Assembly (NCBI RefSeq): GCF_021018895.1 | Contig: NC_079382.1 | Span: 23,240,001 to 23,304,000, forward strand | DNA length: 64,000 bases | Reading direction: 5' to 3' | Source: Seriola aureovittata | Taxonomy: Eukaryota; Chordata; Actinopteri; Carangiformes; Carangidae | In this document: piece after piece, positions 14,447 through 26,653 of the stretch | How the letters are laid out: the number at the start of each line of letters is the position of its first letter | Numbering within the stretch: position 1 is the first letter of the stretch | Translations under genes and position numbers: made by a program | The notes under the pieces: model-generated | The model's database searches: none | Told to the model about the DNA's origin: nothing | Seen by the model: the letters and a program-made list of their open reading frames with translations, nothing else

Positions 14447-15239
14447 AGAACACCTCCTGTCCTGGGAAGGAGAGTCTCCAGAGGTGAGATTCACTTCAGA
14501 TATCACTGTTTCCTCTAATGAATATCAGATCTATATTCACACACACTGCTCTCTGATTATCTTTCAGCTGTCTTCTTGGACTGAACTCGGGCCCTGCAAA
14601 CTGGGCCAGTGTTAGACGCCTGGTGGAGGCCGTTTGCAACCAGCTCTGCGTCTTCACCCGGTGGCCACGTGGTCCAGAGGGACCGTGAGGACTCGCTGGT
14701 CATTCAGTCTCAAGGATCATGTGGCATCAGAGAGGCAGTGCTGGCCGGCCCCAGGTTGATGGCTCAGACCAACATCCAGCTCTTTGAATTGAATCGAGGA
14801 CTCAGTGGTGAGAGTTTGTCATAAAGCTGTTGGTGTGTTGGAATCTGTTCTGTGATTTATCTTTTAATGAAAGCTGAAAATCCTAAAACAGTCTGTTTGT
14901 CTGTGTGTTCCAGGTGCTGGCCAGACTCTCCCTTCAGCAAAGGGTCTGTCCTTGGTCCAGGTGGGACAAGGACAGACCTTTAACTTCAATGTCCTGGAGG
15001 AGCAGCCTGGGCCCTCATCCAGTGCTGTTGGTCCTCCCCTCCTCTGTTCCTCCACCTCCTCTGCCTGGACCACCTGTACCCAGGACCAGAGCCTACAGGA
15101 AGAGGAAGGTGACCTGAAGCTGCTGTGGCAGAGCGGGGGTCGCTGCCTGGAGGAAAAACCCTCCGGCTGCCAACGTCAAACATCTGCAGCAAGTGTGTCC
15201 AACCCAGAAGGATTGACACTGACCTCACTCACATTGCAG

Positions 15240-16140
15240 GTGAGTCACACTGTGACTGTTGGTGGAAAGACTGTGGAGGAGTGAAGGGAAAACGTTTTCT
15301 ATCTTTATAACTTTTAATTGACATTATTTATAATTATTATATTTGATGTGTTGCAGTTGGAGTGGTGTTGGTGTCAGCTGATGTTTCATGATGATCTCAG
15401 TCCAGTGTTCCCTCTCTTTCAGCTCTGTGTTTGGTCTCCACCAGCTCCTGAGGGAAATCTGTGTCTTTAGCTTCTTAATGCTGCACTATGTTCAGCAGCT
15501 GCTGTCGGACCGAGTCTCTGCTGTTTGCTGCTGAGGAGGTCGAGGACAGAGGCTGCGGCCCAAGAAGTTTATATATTCAAAGATGAGAGAGACGGTAACT
15601 GAATCATTATTTTACTGCAGTTCTTTTTTCTTTTAATGATATTGTTATGTTGCATTCAGGATGGCGCAGTGCAAAGACTGGACACTGACTGTTTCCCTGG
15701 TAAAATGTTGTAAACAGTTTCCACTGGACACAATGCTGTTACTGTATGTGAGGATTCATGAGTAAATGTGCTTTCTGTTATTCTTGCAGCTCACATCATG
15801 TGCAGTGGATGGACGGACATCGGTTGAGAAAACAATATATCGGTACGTGATCGGGGACGGTGTGCTGTGACCTTTTCTTAGCGATTCGAGTAACCATGGC
15901 GACGTAAATGCCATAGACAGAAACACACAAACACCATCTCCACGATTTGGATTACCTTATTGGTTCTGTTGTACAAAACCTTATGCAATTTATTCTGCCA
16001 AACATAGAAGCACAGACACTTTCACAATAAGAGTCTCAAAGGTCAGAGGTCATGGGTCATAAAAGTTTGATCCTAAAAGCGATCGTCTCTATGGGGATGT
16101 AGAGGTAAAGCTTTATAGCAGATTTGTCTGTGCAAGTTCT
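15240..16140. other. no supported gene
   Basis: Contains one further exon-like acceptor (TTTCAG near 15421) that may belong to the decayed gene. No sustained frame follows. Confidence 0.4.
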
Positions 16141-16179
16141 CATTCGTCCAGGTCATTGTTATCTCTTTCTCAGATTAAA

Positions 16180-16464
16180 TCGAAGGCAACTGGACTTATA
16201 TTTGTCTGTGGAAGACGTTTCGCCTCTTATCCAAGCGGCTTCATCAGTTCTTATGTATTGGTCTCTCTAGTCCGCACTAGTCTGACCAAGAAAGTGGAGT
16301 AGGACCCAGGTATTTGACCTCTTGTGGGTGGGTCCACCAAGGTACCTGTGAAAGTACTGGTTTCACCTGACCATTGTTGTGGTCTCATGTGGACGACCGT
16401 CGTTAGGGTCAGGTGAACGTTCACACGGGATAACAACAGGGTCACCTGACCCTAACGACGGTCG
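16180..16464. repeat. interspersed repeat ending in a perfect 23-bp hairpin
   Basis: The segment starting GTTTCGCCTCTTATCCAAGC resembles sequence I recall as dispersed in fish. At its end, 16394-16416 is perfectly complementary to 16442-16464 with a 25-nt loop. The stem core is CCGTCGTTAGGGTCAGGTGA. Confidence 0.55.
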
Positions 16465-18770
16465 GTTCTCCTAACTGAAGAACTGTGTGTGTACGTGTGT
16501 GTGTACATGAACATGTGTGTGTACATGTCTTGCTGTGGTTGTGGGGACACATTTGTGTTTAAACCATCAGTGTGAGGTTGTTGTGTTCAGTCGTCACGGC
16601 TTCAAAGGTGTTTAATAAAGAAACCTGTGATTAAATTTGTTTCTTCATATTTACCATCTGCCTCATGATGAATCTAACAGGTCACTTTGGTGAATTAGTG
16701 TTTTCATTATTAAAATAAAACTAATAAGATTTACACTAAGATTACAGATAATTTACATAGAATTACATAAATAATACAGTAATTTTTAATCATGTAATTC
16801 ATTATTATTGACATAATGCTTAAAATAGATATTTGGTTGTTAGTTCACATAATTTCCGTAATTTTACAGACTTTTGTTCACAATTTATAAAAAAAACAAA
16901 AACAAACTGAAAATTACTGTCAGAAAACACCAGCAAACACTCGGCCACAGTGACAAGAAAAACGTCCTTTTAAGAGGCAGAAACTTGTGGACATTTGTCA
17001 GTTTTCAATGTTACAGATCAAAGCGGTGACAGTCAGTCCTGGTGTCCAGGAGAGCAGAGACTCAGAGATTAACATCGTAATGTTGATTATCTTGTAACAG
17101 TGCTGCGTGTCAGGGTCTGGTATCTGTCCAGCAGCGCGGTCAGAGGGCGGACTAACCATCCCATACAGAACTATAACATGACGTTTATGTCCCTATATCA
17201 AGAGTGGTGTTTCCGTATATTTCATCTATTAGAGGATAATATTAGTATCATGTATGTACATCCTCTGGATATATGAAGATATTAGATTATAACATATATG
17301 AAATACACATAGTAACTTGTACATAAATGACATTTGCAGATGAGATGAAGAAGCGACAGGAACAACAGGTCCAGGTTCTTACAGGACTTTAAAGGAAGGG
17401 ACCTCCAGAGGTCTTGTGATGTCATTCCTCAGGCCTACTGAAGGTAAGGGGGATGTTAGGGATGGGTTTGATACTGAAAATCCGTCACGCCTCAGTACAC
17501 ACATCGCTCACCGCCTCGCTGAGTTTCAAGAGCATGAGTCAAAGCAAACACCGGTGATCTGCTCTGATGCCTGTGTCAAAAACCTTCACAGTTACAGGTT
17601 TACAATGTGCGCAAACAGAGTTCGAGTTTACAGGCAGTGAGGTTTATCGAAGTTCAAGAGAATTCAGGGTGGGGTATCATTAATCCATCCAGCTTTTTAC
17701 ATCCAATAAACCGTGATGAACCTGTGACCTGCTGACATGAAAAACAATATCGCCAGACTTTACAAATCACTGCAGGTCAAAACTTCCTAAGAGAAAACGT
17801 CTGGGAAGGTTTTTGCAAGAAGGGCAGTTTCGATGTTCTAATTTTACTCACGTGGAGGGAACAGACGTGATTCCAGAGGGAGGAGTTGGCGCTGAAGACG
17901 GTGACATAGTTCTGATTTAAGTGTGGGCTGACCGCATGCACCAGTGACCTTTCAAGCTAACATAGTCCAGGCAGGGCGAAGGTTTCACATGAGTAATAGT
18001 GGTTGTGGAAGGGAATAAAACTGGTGAAAGAGGAACAGAGTGGATCAAAACCAGGAGGGCGGGGGGGATGTGGCATCCAAGACTCTTGATTTCACAATTC
18101 TTATGTGAAATGAGTCAAAACTTTCTCACAAAGTTTTGGGAAAGCCTCAGTAACATCTGCTGGAGGAATTCATGTCAGAATATGCAATAAATTAATATTA
18201 TTCGTGACTTCTCTGTCACACACTGACGTCATTTCCTACATAGTCTCATTTCCTCTTCGGCGTCAGTCACCAAATCTCATTAAATCAAAGACGTTTTTTT
18301 GATTTGTACTAAAAATAAAATTTAGTTCAAAGCATTAAAATACCACAGGGGTTTCTGGCACATGCAGGTGTTTATTAATTATGAAGGTGTGAGGTTGAAA
18401 GCTGCTTTGTTTAACTATCAGAGTCGACTACAACAATTATACGACCAGATCATTAGGGAATAATATCGAGAGGAACACTTGAATTTATATGACGTACTGT
18501 AAAGTCGGCAGCAAATTGAACAAACATCATCACTGGCAGAAAGTTCTGTCATTATCTGATTAACATTATAGTAATCGCTGTAGTAATGTCCTTCATTAAC
18601 ACAACTGAACGTTTTCACGCCGTGCAGCATTGGAGGACGTCACCGACCGTGACCTTCAGCCCGGGCGGTTTGAAGCAGGTGGGATGAGAGTGAGGGGAAG
18701 ATGGAGCGGGAGATTGACAGGTGGATTGGTGCGGTGTCAGAAGTTGTACCAGGCTTTTACCAGTCGATCT
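16465..18770. other. intergenic, no gene seen
   Basis: AT-rich. The short frames lack domains and splice partners. Confidence 0.5.
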
Positions 18771-18774
18771 TTGT

Positions 18775-18878
18775 TCTGACCCTCATCTCTGCTCATGAGC
18801 TCTGGGTAGTGACCGAAAGGAGGAGATCATGGATACCAATGAAATGAGTTTCCTCCGTAGGGTGTCTGAGCCTTGATT
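18775..18878 (+). mobile_element. short LINE reverse-transcriptase tail fragment
   Basis: Conceptual translation, with one frame change, gives HELWVVTERRRSW followed by NEMSFLRRV. This resembles the conserved post-RT segment of jockey/Rex-type LINE ORF2 (ELWVxTERxRSRxQAxEMxFLRR). Only about 100 bp remain. Confidence 0.5.
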
Positions 18879-19029
18879 TTTAATTTCTAGTGTTGTACGT
18901 CCTCAAGATCCCACCTGTAATAAAAGAGCAGATGTCCGTGGTCTTTGTGTGGCATGTCAGTATCTGTGCGTTATTAGAGTTAGAACCTGATCATTTTTGT
19001 TCAGGGTTATTATTTTTCTGCCAAATCAG

Positions 19030-19215
19030 CTCAAATTCCTGGGAACTGGAATGAGGCTAAAATCATGAAACTTGGCACAATGACTGGAAACGTCGCGTAT
19101 GAGCTTCCCAAGAAATTTGATCCCAATCGGCCACATGGTGGCGCTGAAATTGAGAAGATTTTGGAAAGGCCACGCCCCTCGTACCATTTCTCCGATTGAT
19201 TGGAAATTTGCCCTT
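19030..19215. repeat. probable interspersed repeat
   Basis: Contains CATGAAACTTGGCACAATGA, CGGCCACATGGTGGCGCTG and GGCCACGCCCCTCGTACC, phrases I associate with dispersed fish sequence. No second copy is present in this window, so confidence is low. Confidence 0.3.
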
Positions 19216-19752
19216 GATGGGTTTTTGCTAATTAGCATAATGTGGAAAAACAGGTTAAATGAATAGAACTTTTTGAATTTTCACTTTAGCAAATTTGATA
19301 TAAAGTCTATAGGGAGATGCACATTTCTATTAGTTTTTTTATTTTACAAAAATTACTTAATTTTTAATGCTTTTTTTTCCTCTGAGTTAAAAATGAACTT
19401 TGATAATCAATCGGACACAACTTTAGGATTTGCACATCCATCAAAAGAGCAACATTTATGCAGATAATGTTAATGACGGGCATTGCAACATTCAGTAAGG
19501 GACTTTTCTGTCAACAGCTTCAGTAACTTCCTGAGGAAGTTATTTCCACATTAACTTGTCTCCTCATTCAAAAGCATTTACAGTCCTTTTAGTGAAAAGT
19601 ACATCTGTGACACAAAGGCTGTAACTGGAGTCCAGTGATGAAATGTGTTGCCACAGCCTCGATTTCTCTTCCAGAGAAGTTATTAAGATTTCACTTCACA
19701 GTTCAACAGAAGTTTGTGTATTTTTATTGGAGGTGTAAGGCGTGTCTGTGCT

Positions 19753-19923
<171 letters not shown>

Positions 19924-20146
19924 GTGTTATGAGTGTATCTGTGTGTAGTAAAAGGAAAAGTATGTGACCATGAAGAGAATCCATCAACAGACCGGAACAT
20001 TGTCTTTGGAGCAGAAACTGTAGCTCCATGGAAAAGATGCTTCTCAAAGACGAGAGCAGTGATCAGTAACAACATGAGCATTCTTCTTCTTTGTTTATTT
20101 TAATGACACCACAGCGACCGTCCAGCTTCTGCTGATAACTCATCAT

Positions 20147-20362
20147 CTGTTTCCTACAGGTGTTTTTTAATTTAGAGTATCCAATCAGCCTAGTCCCCAT
20201 TTTGCATGTCTTTGGACTGTGGGAGGAAGCCGGAGAACCCGGAGAGAACCCACACTGGCACAGGGAGAACATGCAAACTCCACACAGAAAGATCCCACGT
20301 CCGAGCCGGGACTCGAACCTTCTTGCTGTGAGGCGACAGCGCTGCACCACCGTGCAGCCACT
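20147..20362 (-). repeat. tRNA-derived SINE
   Basis: On the minus strand the head carries an A-box (TGGTGCAGCGC, 20339-20349) and a B-box (GGTTCGAGTCC, 20309-20319) at tRNA-like spacing. They are followed by the body TGCATGTTCTCCCTGTG...CTCCCACAGTCCAAAGACATG, a widespread fish repeat. The 3' end lies at about 20150. Confidence 0.75.
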
Positions 20363-20409
20363 GAACCACTTCATAATATATAAATGTTTAGAAATATATT
20401 GAGACTTGA

Positions 20410-21470
20410 ACATTATTTTGCTCTTTGTCGCTGTTATAGGCCAACAGAGCCACAGGCGTCAGCAGATGAAGAACATGTATTCCTGCTGCGGAGGCTTGGA
20501 AACACAGATTAGATCTTTAAATTGGAGGGATTCATGAGTCTGTGGCTCTGCTCAGGTCAGGTGGTGACCTGAAGCACGACTTAAAGCTCTAACGTGTGTT
20601 CGGATGCGACGCTTCAATTTTCTACCTGTGAAATTACCAAGAACTGAATCAGGATTTCACCAGAAGTCTGGGTGTATTTTAGTGTGTGTGCGTGTATGTG
20701 TGTGTTTTTCTGCAAGTGTGTGTTTACGTTTTTGTGTGTGTGTGTTCCCCAGAAATACGCTGGAGTGACATGTCACTTCCTGTCCCAGCAGTGCTCGCCA
20801 CGCAGCCGGTGTTGTGATGACGGAGGTGATTAAGATTCATTTAGAAACTGCTCTGAGGTCTGTTCCTCAGTCTGAACACAGCGCTTGTTTCATCCTGCTT
20901 GGAGAACCAGGCGGGTGGAGTTGGACACACCAGGACGGTTGGGGTTGTACAAGGTACGTTTAAACTCTGGCCTGAGTTCACTCACTGGTGTGCAAGCCCC
21001 ACCCACCTGGTGCTCCCCAAGGTAAACAATAAACCAACAAACCTTGTAAAGCAACATTAACCAGGAGAATCGACTTCCTGCGTGTCAGTTAGTTTTTGGA
21101 CAGTGCAAGACAGATTTAAATGTTGTGCTCAATATAACTGCAGACAAGAGGCTTTAAATCCAGGTTCATGTCAGTGAAATCACTGAAATGACAAGCATCA
21201 TCTGTTTGTCATTTCCTGCTACAGACTTTGTTTGGATCAGGAAATACAGCGGTGGTTTGGGAGAGGAGTTAAAAATCTTCTTTATCAGGAAGTGGAGGGA
21301 ATATTTCTCCTTCCAGACGCCTGAGAAAAGGTTGAATCCCCAACACTGAGTTTATTAGAGACATGCATCATCTCTATAAATACTTTCTGTCTGCTGACAC
21401 TGTGAGAGCTTGACCTTTTCTTTCACATGATTTCATCATGTCTCCGCGCTGGCGACGGTCAGACCAGCAG
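20410..21470. other. intergenic, no gene seen
   Basis: Short GT-rich patches near 20680-20740. No supported exon. Confidence 0.5.
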
Positions 21471-21479
21471 CCATCTTGT

Positions 21480-21960
21480 TTTCAGGTTGACCATCCATAA
21501 GTCTCATTCTCGTGGACGAGATGTCTCAGTAACGTCTTGACAGAACTTCTTCAAATTTGGCTCTAACATTCACCTGGACTCAAGGATGATCTGATTAGAT
21601 TTTGATGGTGATCAAAGGTCAAAGGTCAAGTGGTGTGACCTCACAAAATGCTGTTTTGACCATAATTCGTACACTAATTATTACAACTCAAATGTCTTGT
21701 GTGTAAGGGTAAAATTATGAAGTGATGACATTTTATATTCAAAAGGTCAAAGGTCAACTTCACTGTGACATCATAATGTTCTGAGAAAAAGAGTGTTGAC
21801 CATATGTCCTGCAACTTAACTGGTTGACGGAGGCGTTCAACCACACGTGGTGATTCTAGTTTAAATACATTTTGACCAAACTGAGTCAAAAATACGCAAC
21901 ATATCAAATATCAGATATCAGATATTTTCTTATAAATAAGTCTGTGGACACTTTATATTA
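21480..21960 (+). repeat. interspersed repeat carrying two DR1 motifs, copy 1
   Basis: Shares a co-linear order with 37900-38450: AAAGGTCAAAGGTCAAG, a TTATATTC/CAAAAGGTCAAAGGTCAAC block, CTTCACTGTGACATCATAATG, GGAGGCGTTCAACCA, and AAATAAGTCTGTGGACACT. Each copy holds two perfect AGGTCA-A-AGGTCA direct repeats (here 21616-21628 and 21744-21756). Confidence 0.7.
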
Positions 21961-21969
21961 TTGTTCCTG

Positions 21970-23840
21970 TTAAATTTAAAAGATTTCCCTCTGAGGAAAA
22001 ACCTCACAAACAGATTTTGCCTTGTGTATGTAACCTGAAAACAGTCTGAGAGGCGGAGTCAAACAACCACAAGGAAATGATTCAAGTTTGATCTTCTAAG
22101 AATACATTAAAGCACTTTTGATGACTGACAGTCCGTCCGATTTCCCAGAAGTCTGCAGGACTGAAACGGTCCAGTTCCACTGCTGGTTTGCGTCAGCGTC
22201 CTCTGCATCAACATTAACTTATCATTCGCCTCGGCGTGGAGGAGGAAGGGAAAATGAAAGAGAAACCTTGGGCAGATTATGTAACCGCTCAGTCTGATGC
22301 CGCCATGGTCAGATTGAGGAACTGTGAGCATCAACGCAACCAGACCACAGATTTCTAATATGATGCAGGTGAAACGGAGTTTATTTCAAACTGACCTCGG
22401 GACCTTCGGTGAAGTGGAGTAACATCCCAGAAGGCCCGTTGTTTCCTGCAGCATGATTAAATATGTGCACAATCACAGGAAACATATGACACACGAGGCC
22501 TTTTGCAGTTTCAATACATCAGTTACAACTGTGCTTAATTCATTAAGTCAATGAAAACGAAGATTTCAAGATCAGCAAAAAACTAATGAAGGTAATTTCA
22601 TGTCATTTTCTTTAACTTATTGTTTGTCTTTGTTTTTGTACAAATTAAATTTCAACCACTTTTACAGCTGATCAGATTTATTGTCCCTCATGCCGACAGG
22701 TTCTGTCAGATATGAAAAGTCACTGGTTTGTATTTCAATAATTATCAAGCGGTGTTCAAATCTACAAAAACTTTATTTCAAATTCTCTACAGATCATTCA
22801 CACAAATGATTTGTAAAACTGTATTTTATGGAAATGTGTATAGAAACATCTACAATATTTACATCATGTGAAACGGTGCTTTTCATAAAACCCAAAAAAA
22901 CAAGATGTCGTCTTTGGTTTGAATATTTCTTCAGGTGGAAACATCCACGAGTTTCAGTGACGTGTTGGTTCAAATAAATCCAGAGTGGGAAAATGTTGAT
23001 TTAAAGGGTTAATAAAGCATGATGGGATATAGTATCCCCCTGTATCAGCTGCCAGTGTGCGTAGAGTTGTTTATCTCATCTCTGATTTATAAAGCATAAA
23101 CATATTATTTAACATTATTATATTGTGCTTTCTCAGAATATGTAGATCCTTTATAAAGACGCATGATAACTTTAGAAGAAGAACAGATGTGATACAGACG
23201 AGAGTCAACAGTGGCGGCTGTTTCCACCTCTGGAAACAGCTGGAGAATGAATGAATGAAGTGTGATGCTGAATCCTAACACAGGTCAATGTACTTCAGCA
23301 CTGAGTCAACTTCACTCACTGACTTTCAAATCAATCCAAATCAAATAAAACAAAATCAAATAAAACATTTCATTTGAGAGAAATCAAACACTTCGTAACT
23401 ATTGCATCATTTCTGGTTATAAACAGAGTCTGTAGTTATTCATGTTATTCTTATCACTGTTGCGTCACTGGATCAAACTAACTCATGATTGTGTCACCGG
23501 GTTCAAACCTGTGACATGAGTTGAAGTTGACTTTAACATTATTATCACCTCAGTATCAGAACACGGCTGCTTTTCTTTCAGAAACCGATGTGTAACATTA
23601 ATGAACAATAATCTAAGTGTTTCTATTGATCATTGTACAAACGGGTCAGAAGACTGATGATGTCCAGATGTTCCAGTGGATTTATGAAACGTATGAAGTT
23701 ATGCATTTGTTTTATTTCTTTGTTTGTTAGAATATTAATAATTAATTGTTATTAATAATACTAGTAATAAAGAGATATAGTTATTTTAATTGGGTCGAAG
23801 TGAGCAGGTTTAGATTTTCTTCAGATCAGATACAAACTGA
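21970..23840. other. intergenic downstream of batf3, no gene seen
   Basis: AT-rich, with no conserved frame on either strand. Confidence 0.5.
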
Positions 23841-23842
23841 CT

Positions 23843-23848
23843 TTTATT
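23843..23848 (-). terminator. candidate poly(A) signal of batf3
   Basis: TTTATT on the plus strand reads AATAAA on the minus strand, about 330 bp after the batf3 stop codon. Confidence 0.3.
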
Positions 23849-24174
23849 TATTGATTGCTTTGGAAAGTTGCATCTACTCAAACAGCAGGAAACAACAATA
23901 ATGGGTTAATGGATGAATGACATTCAGCAGTTTGGACAATATAGTTCTTCACTTGAATCAGATCCGTCTGTATCGGTGAGGAGAACGTAGTTTTACTGTA
24001 TCTACATTATGAACATGTTTAACCAGCAGGGGGCGCTCTCTTCTCTCTCCACTGAGGTTATAGAAGCTGCCAGCAGAGTTCAGCAGCTGCCACACATCTG
24101 GTGGCAGCTGCTCAGACCCTGATCACGGTGAACGTCGCCCTCCGGAGGTCTGATGCTGCGTTACACTCCTCGCC

Positions 24175-25399
24175 TCAGACAGAACAAGCTGCCATGTTGT
24201 CGGGCTGCAGGCCGGACGAGGAGGAGGAGGAGGAGGAGGAGGAGGCGAAGAGGCAGTGCATGATGGGACAGAGGGGCTCATGGGCTCTGAGGGCTTCGGT
24301 CAGCAGGTGATGCTCCTTGGACAGAGAATCCACCTGGAAGATAAGGTGATTATTTTATTCCACTTCAGTTGGTTTCATTTCACTTAGTGTTAATGGATTT
24401 GTGGTCTGAACCTTCCCTCTCCTCTGGAGGAGTTTCTCTGTTCCTGCGTCTTAAGACGTGATATGATTCCAATAATGAGATTATTTGAAGCACCTCTCTC
24501 CTCAGTTTTCTGTTCCTCTGCTCCAACAGCTCACAGGCCTGAAGAGAGGAGGAGGAAGAAATCATCAGTGAGTGGCGGGATTGGATGGAAGCTTTTGTCA
24601 CATTTACTGCAGATGTACTCGTCATGAACGTCCGATGAACTCCTGAATTTTACACATAGAAATGACATTACTGTTCATAAGGAGATCAGCTCCACCTGTG
24701 GCATGAATGTATTATTTCCTCTGTGGTTCTGGAGGAACTTGTCAAACCCTAGAAAATAATAATAACGGTGATGACGTCAGAAATAATGTAAAGTTAAAGA
24801 ATAAGGATACGTAGAGAGGCCGGACTCAGTGTGAAAGGACGATAAACAGACGATTAAAAGACGAGGAGTTTTTAATAGAGCGTCTCTGAGTGAGTGATGT
24901 GGTTGTTTACCGAGCAGGAAGTGTCTTACTGAGTTGAACTGATGAGGTTTGGGAACTTTGGGATCCAGTGATTTGGGATCAGGATATCTCGATCTCTGTT
25001 GCCTTGATTTAGATTTTTTTTAGCACAGCGACTTTAATGAAGGACAGTGAGTGAATAAATGAAGCTTCTCACCTGAAACACAAATCTAACCTTCATCCTA
25101 AAAAACAAGTCGCAGCTCTCAAACTTAGATCAGTGAGGAACAGACAAGATGTCATGGAGGTACAGCGTGCACGCGCACACACACACACACACTTATACAC
25201 ACTGAGACACACACACACACACACACAGAGAGACACACACACACACACACTTATACACACTGAGACACACACACACACACACACACACACACCTCGTGCA
25301 GCAGGTCGGCTCTCTGTGTTTGTCTCTTGCGGCTCTTCTGAGCTGCAACTCTGTTCTTCTCCCTCCTCTTCATCCTCCTGCCTTCGTCCTCTGACCCCT

Positions 25400-25469
<70 letters not shown>

Positions 25470-25752
25470 AATATAAACAGAGAATATAATTAAATTCAAC
25501 TAATCCCCTCGTTCGTCTCATCTTTCTCACACAAACCACAGACCTGAGTTTTAGTGACCGTAAAGATTCTGCCTTTTAATCTCATTCAAAATCCCCCGTC
25601 TTTGCGTCCATGACCGCTGACCTCACCGTGGCAACAAGCAGCAGTTCACAGCTCAGACGAAGACAGTAAAGGTGGAGTGATCTTACCTCACAGGTGTCAC
25701 ACAGGAGGTCATTCCTGCTGCTCTTCTGACAGGACGAATCACAGTCTGACAT
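24175..25752 (-). CDS. batf3: BATF-family bZIP transcription factor, BATF3-like
   Basis: Four coding exons, all phase 0: 25687-25752 (starting MSDCDSSCQKSSRND), 25293-25397, 24494-24538 and 24175-24333, total 124 aa; human BATF3 is about the same size. Exon 2 holds the basic region RRMKRREKNRVAAQKSRKRQ. Exons 3-4 form the leucine zipper (LLEQRNRKLRRE, then VDSLSKEHHLLTEAL), followed by the family signature AHEPLCPIM and a run of 10 serines near the C-terminus. LTEAL and the small size favour BATF3 over BATF or BATF2. BATF proteins lack a transactivation domain and dimerise with JUN factors, acting in immune-cell differentiation with IRF4/8. nsl1 lies upstream on the same strand, as in mammals. 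Exon 2 is bounded on both sides by (CA/GT)n arrays that form its splice sites. The extra intron splitting basic region from zipper looks unusual. Confidence 0.85.
25183..25292. repeat. (CA)n array forming the batf3 exon 2 donor
   Basis: CA runs with a duplicated segment containing ACTTATACACACTGAGACAC (about 25190 and 25250). On the minus strand the batf3 donor GAG|GTGTGTGTG begins inside the array. Confidence 0.9.
25401..25467. repeat. (CA)n array at the batf3 exon 2 acceptor
   Basis: On the minus strand about 33 GT units run directly into TCAG and exon 2, replacing a normal polypyrimidine tract. Confidence 0.95.
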
Positions 25753-26120
25753 CACAGATTTCTGACGCACACATTAAAAGGAGAGAAACAGGAGGACGTC
25801 CTGCTCACCGGCTCTGCCACAAAACACAAGGTGTTAGTTACTGTGACGGAGTCCGGCGAAGTCAGAACAACCAGGCGGGAAAACAGGCTGCACAGTTTCA
25901 CTTCAGCTTTCTTTTCACTTTTCAAAGTTGTTGCAAGTTTAGAAGAAGCAGTGAGGACGGTTCACATAAGTCATGTGACCCCGGGGCCAGAACATTTGTG
26001 GACTGACGGAGGGTTTTGACATAAACTCATCAGTGACACATGAAACAATAAACCACAGACACAGCACAGGAGTGTAGGAGGAAAAAAGGTTTTATTACCA
26101 GTAAACATATTTACAAGTTC
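25753..26120. other. batf3 upstream / nsl1 downstream region
   Basis: No separate gene seen. A minus-strand AATAAA (TTTATT at 26091-26096) could serve as the nsl1 poly(A) signal. Confidence 0.4.
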
Positions 26121-26653
26121 TTAAAGCTCCATGTTTTCTTCTTCTCCTGTGTTTTATTTGAAGTGTTGAAGTCCTTCCTGATGGAACCGGTTTTGGGGGA
26201 ACCAGGAATCGAACCACCAACCCAGGGATCAGCAGCCAACTCTTCCTACTGTGACAAGTCTAAATGTTCATGTAAACAAAAGCTCAAGCATCATCATCAC
26301 CCAGATCCCGGGTAAGTTGATTCTAGTCAACGTGTAACTTGAATTTGGGGGTTGAGATACTAACTGACCCTTCAAAATAAAACTTCAGTGTCGTCTGCTG
26401 TAAAAACACTCAAATCCTGCAAGGTTTGGATGGTGGGTCCAGGTGGGCGGGGCTTGGTGACTGCTTTGTTGTGACATCACAAAGTTCCAGAAGTCCTGAC
26501 GGCTGGTTTTAAGGCTCAGTTTCTGAATACAGGCTGTGTGCATTTCTCTGTGGACTGAGGCTTTGATACTTTCACAGTATTAATATAGAAGCTAGAGCTG
26601 ATCTATAATCACACTACACATGGACACAGACCTTTACACTGGAGGAGCTTTAA
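26121..26653 (-). mobile_element. TTAA-flanked MITE, copy B, containing a SINE-like segment
   Basis: Reverse-oriented relative of copy A. It is bounded by TTAA at 26121-26124 and 26650-26653 with AGCTCC...GGAGCT termini. Unlike copies A and C it carries about 230 bp of internal sequence with a B-box (minus strand, 26205-26215), matching the SINE-like repeat next to copy A. Confidence 0.75.

Larger units (their letters stand above)
11063..15238 (+). pseudogene. decayed multi-exon gene of unknown family
   Basis: Exon-like blocks with good splice sites are visible. Block 1 is about 11063-11251: ATG, then a basic, Ser/Arg-rich start MAEPAKRRYSSASRR; the frame stops at about 11200, while the +1 frame continues as MRFDAELATFLLA before GTGAGT. 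Block 2 is about 11599-11680, proline-rich (PPPPVSPTAESPDSEEGP) but with a stop in the upstream part of its frame. Block 3 is 12214-12260, flanked by CAG and GTAAGT. Others are about 14449-14482, 14568-14811 and 14914-15238. The last two share one open frame across the intron, yet the alternative frames look more protein-like (PPPPLPGPPVPRTRAYRKRK, then TSNICSKCVQPRR with a Cys-x2-Cys), suggesting old frameshifts. I do not recognise the family. A rapidly evolving real gene with poorly resolved frames cannot be excluded. Confidence 0.4.
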
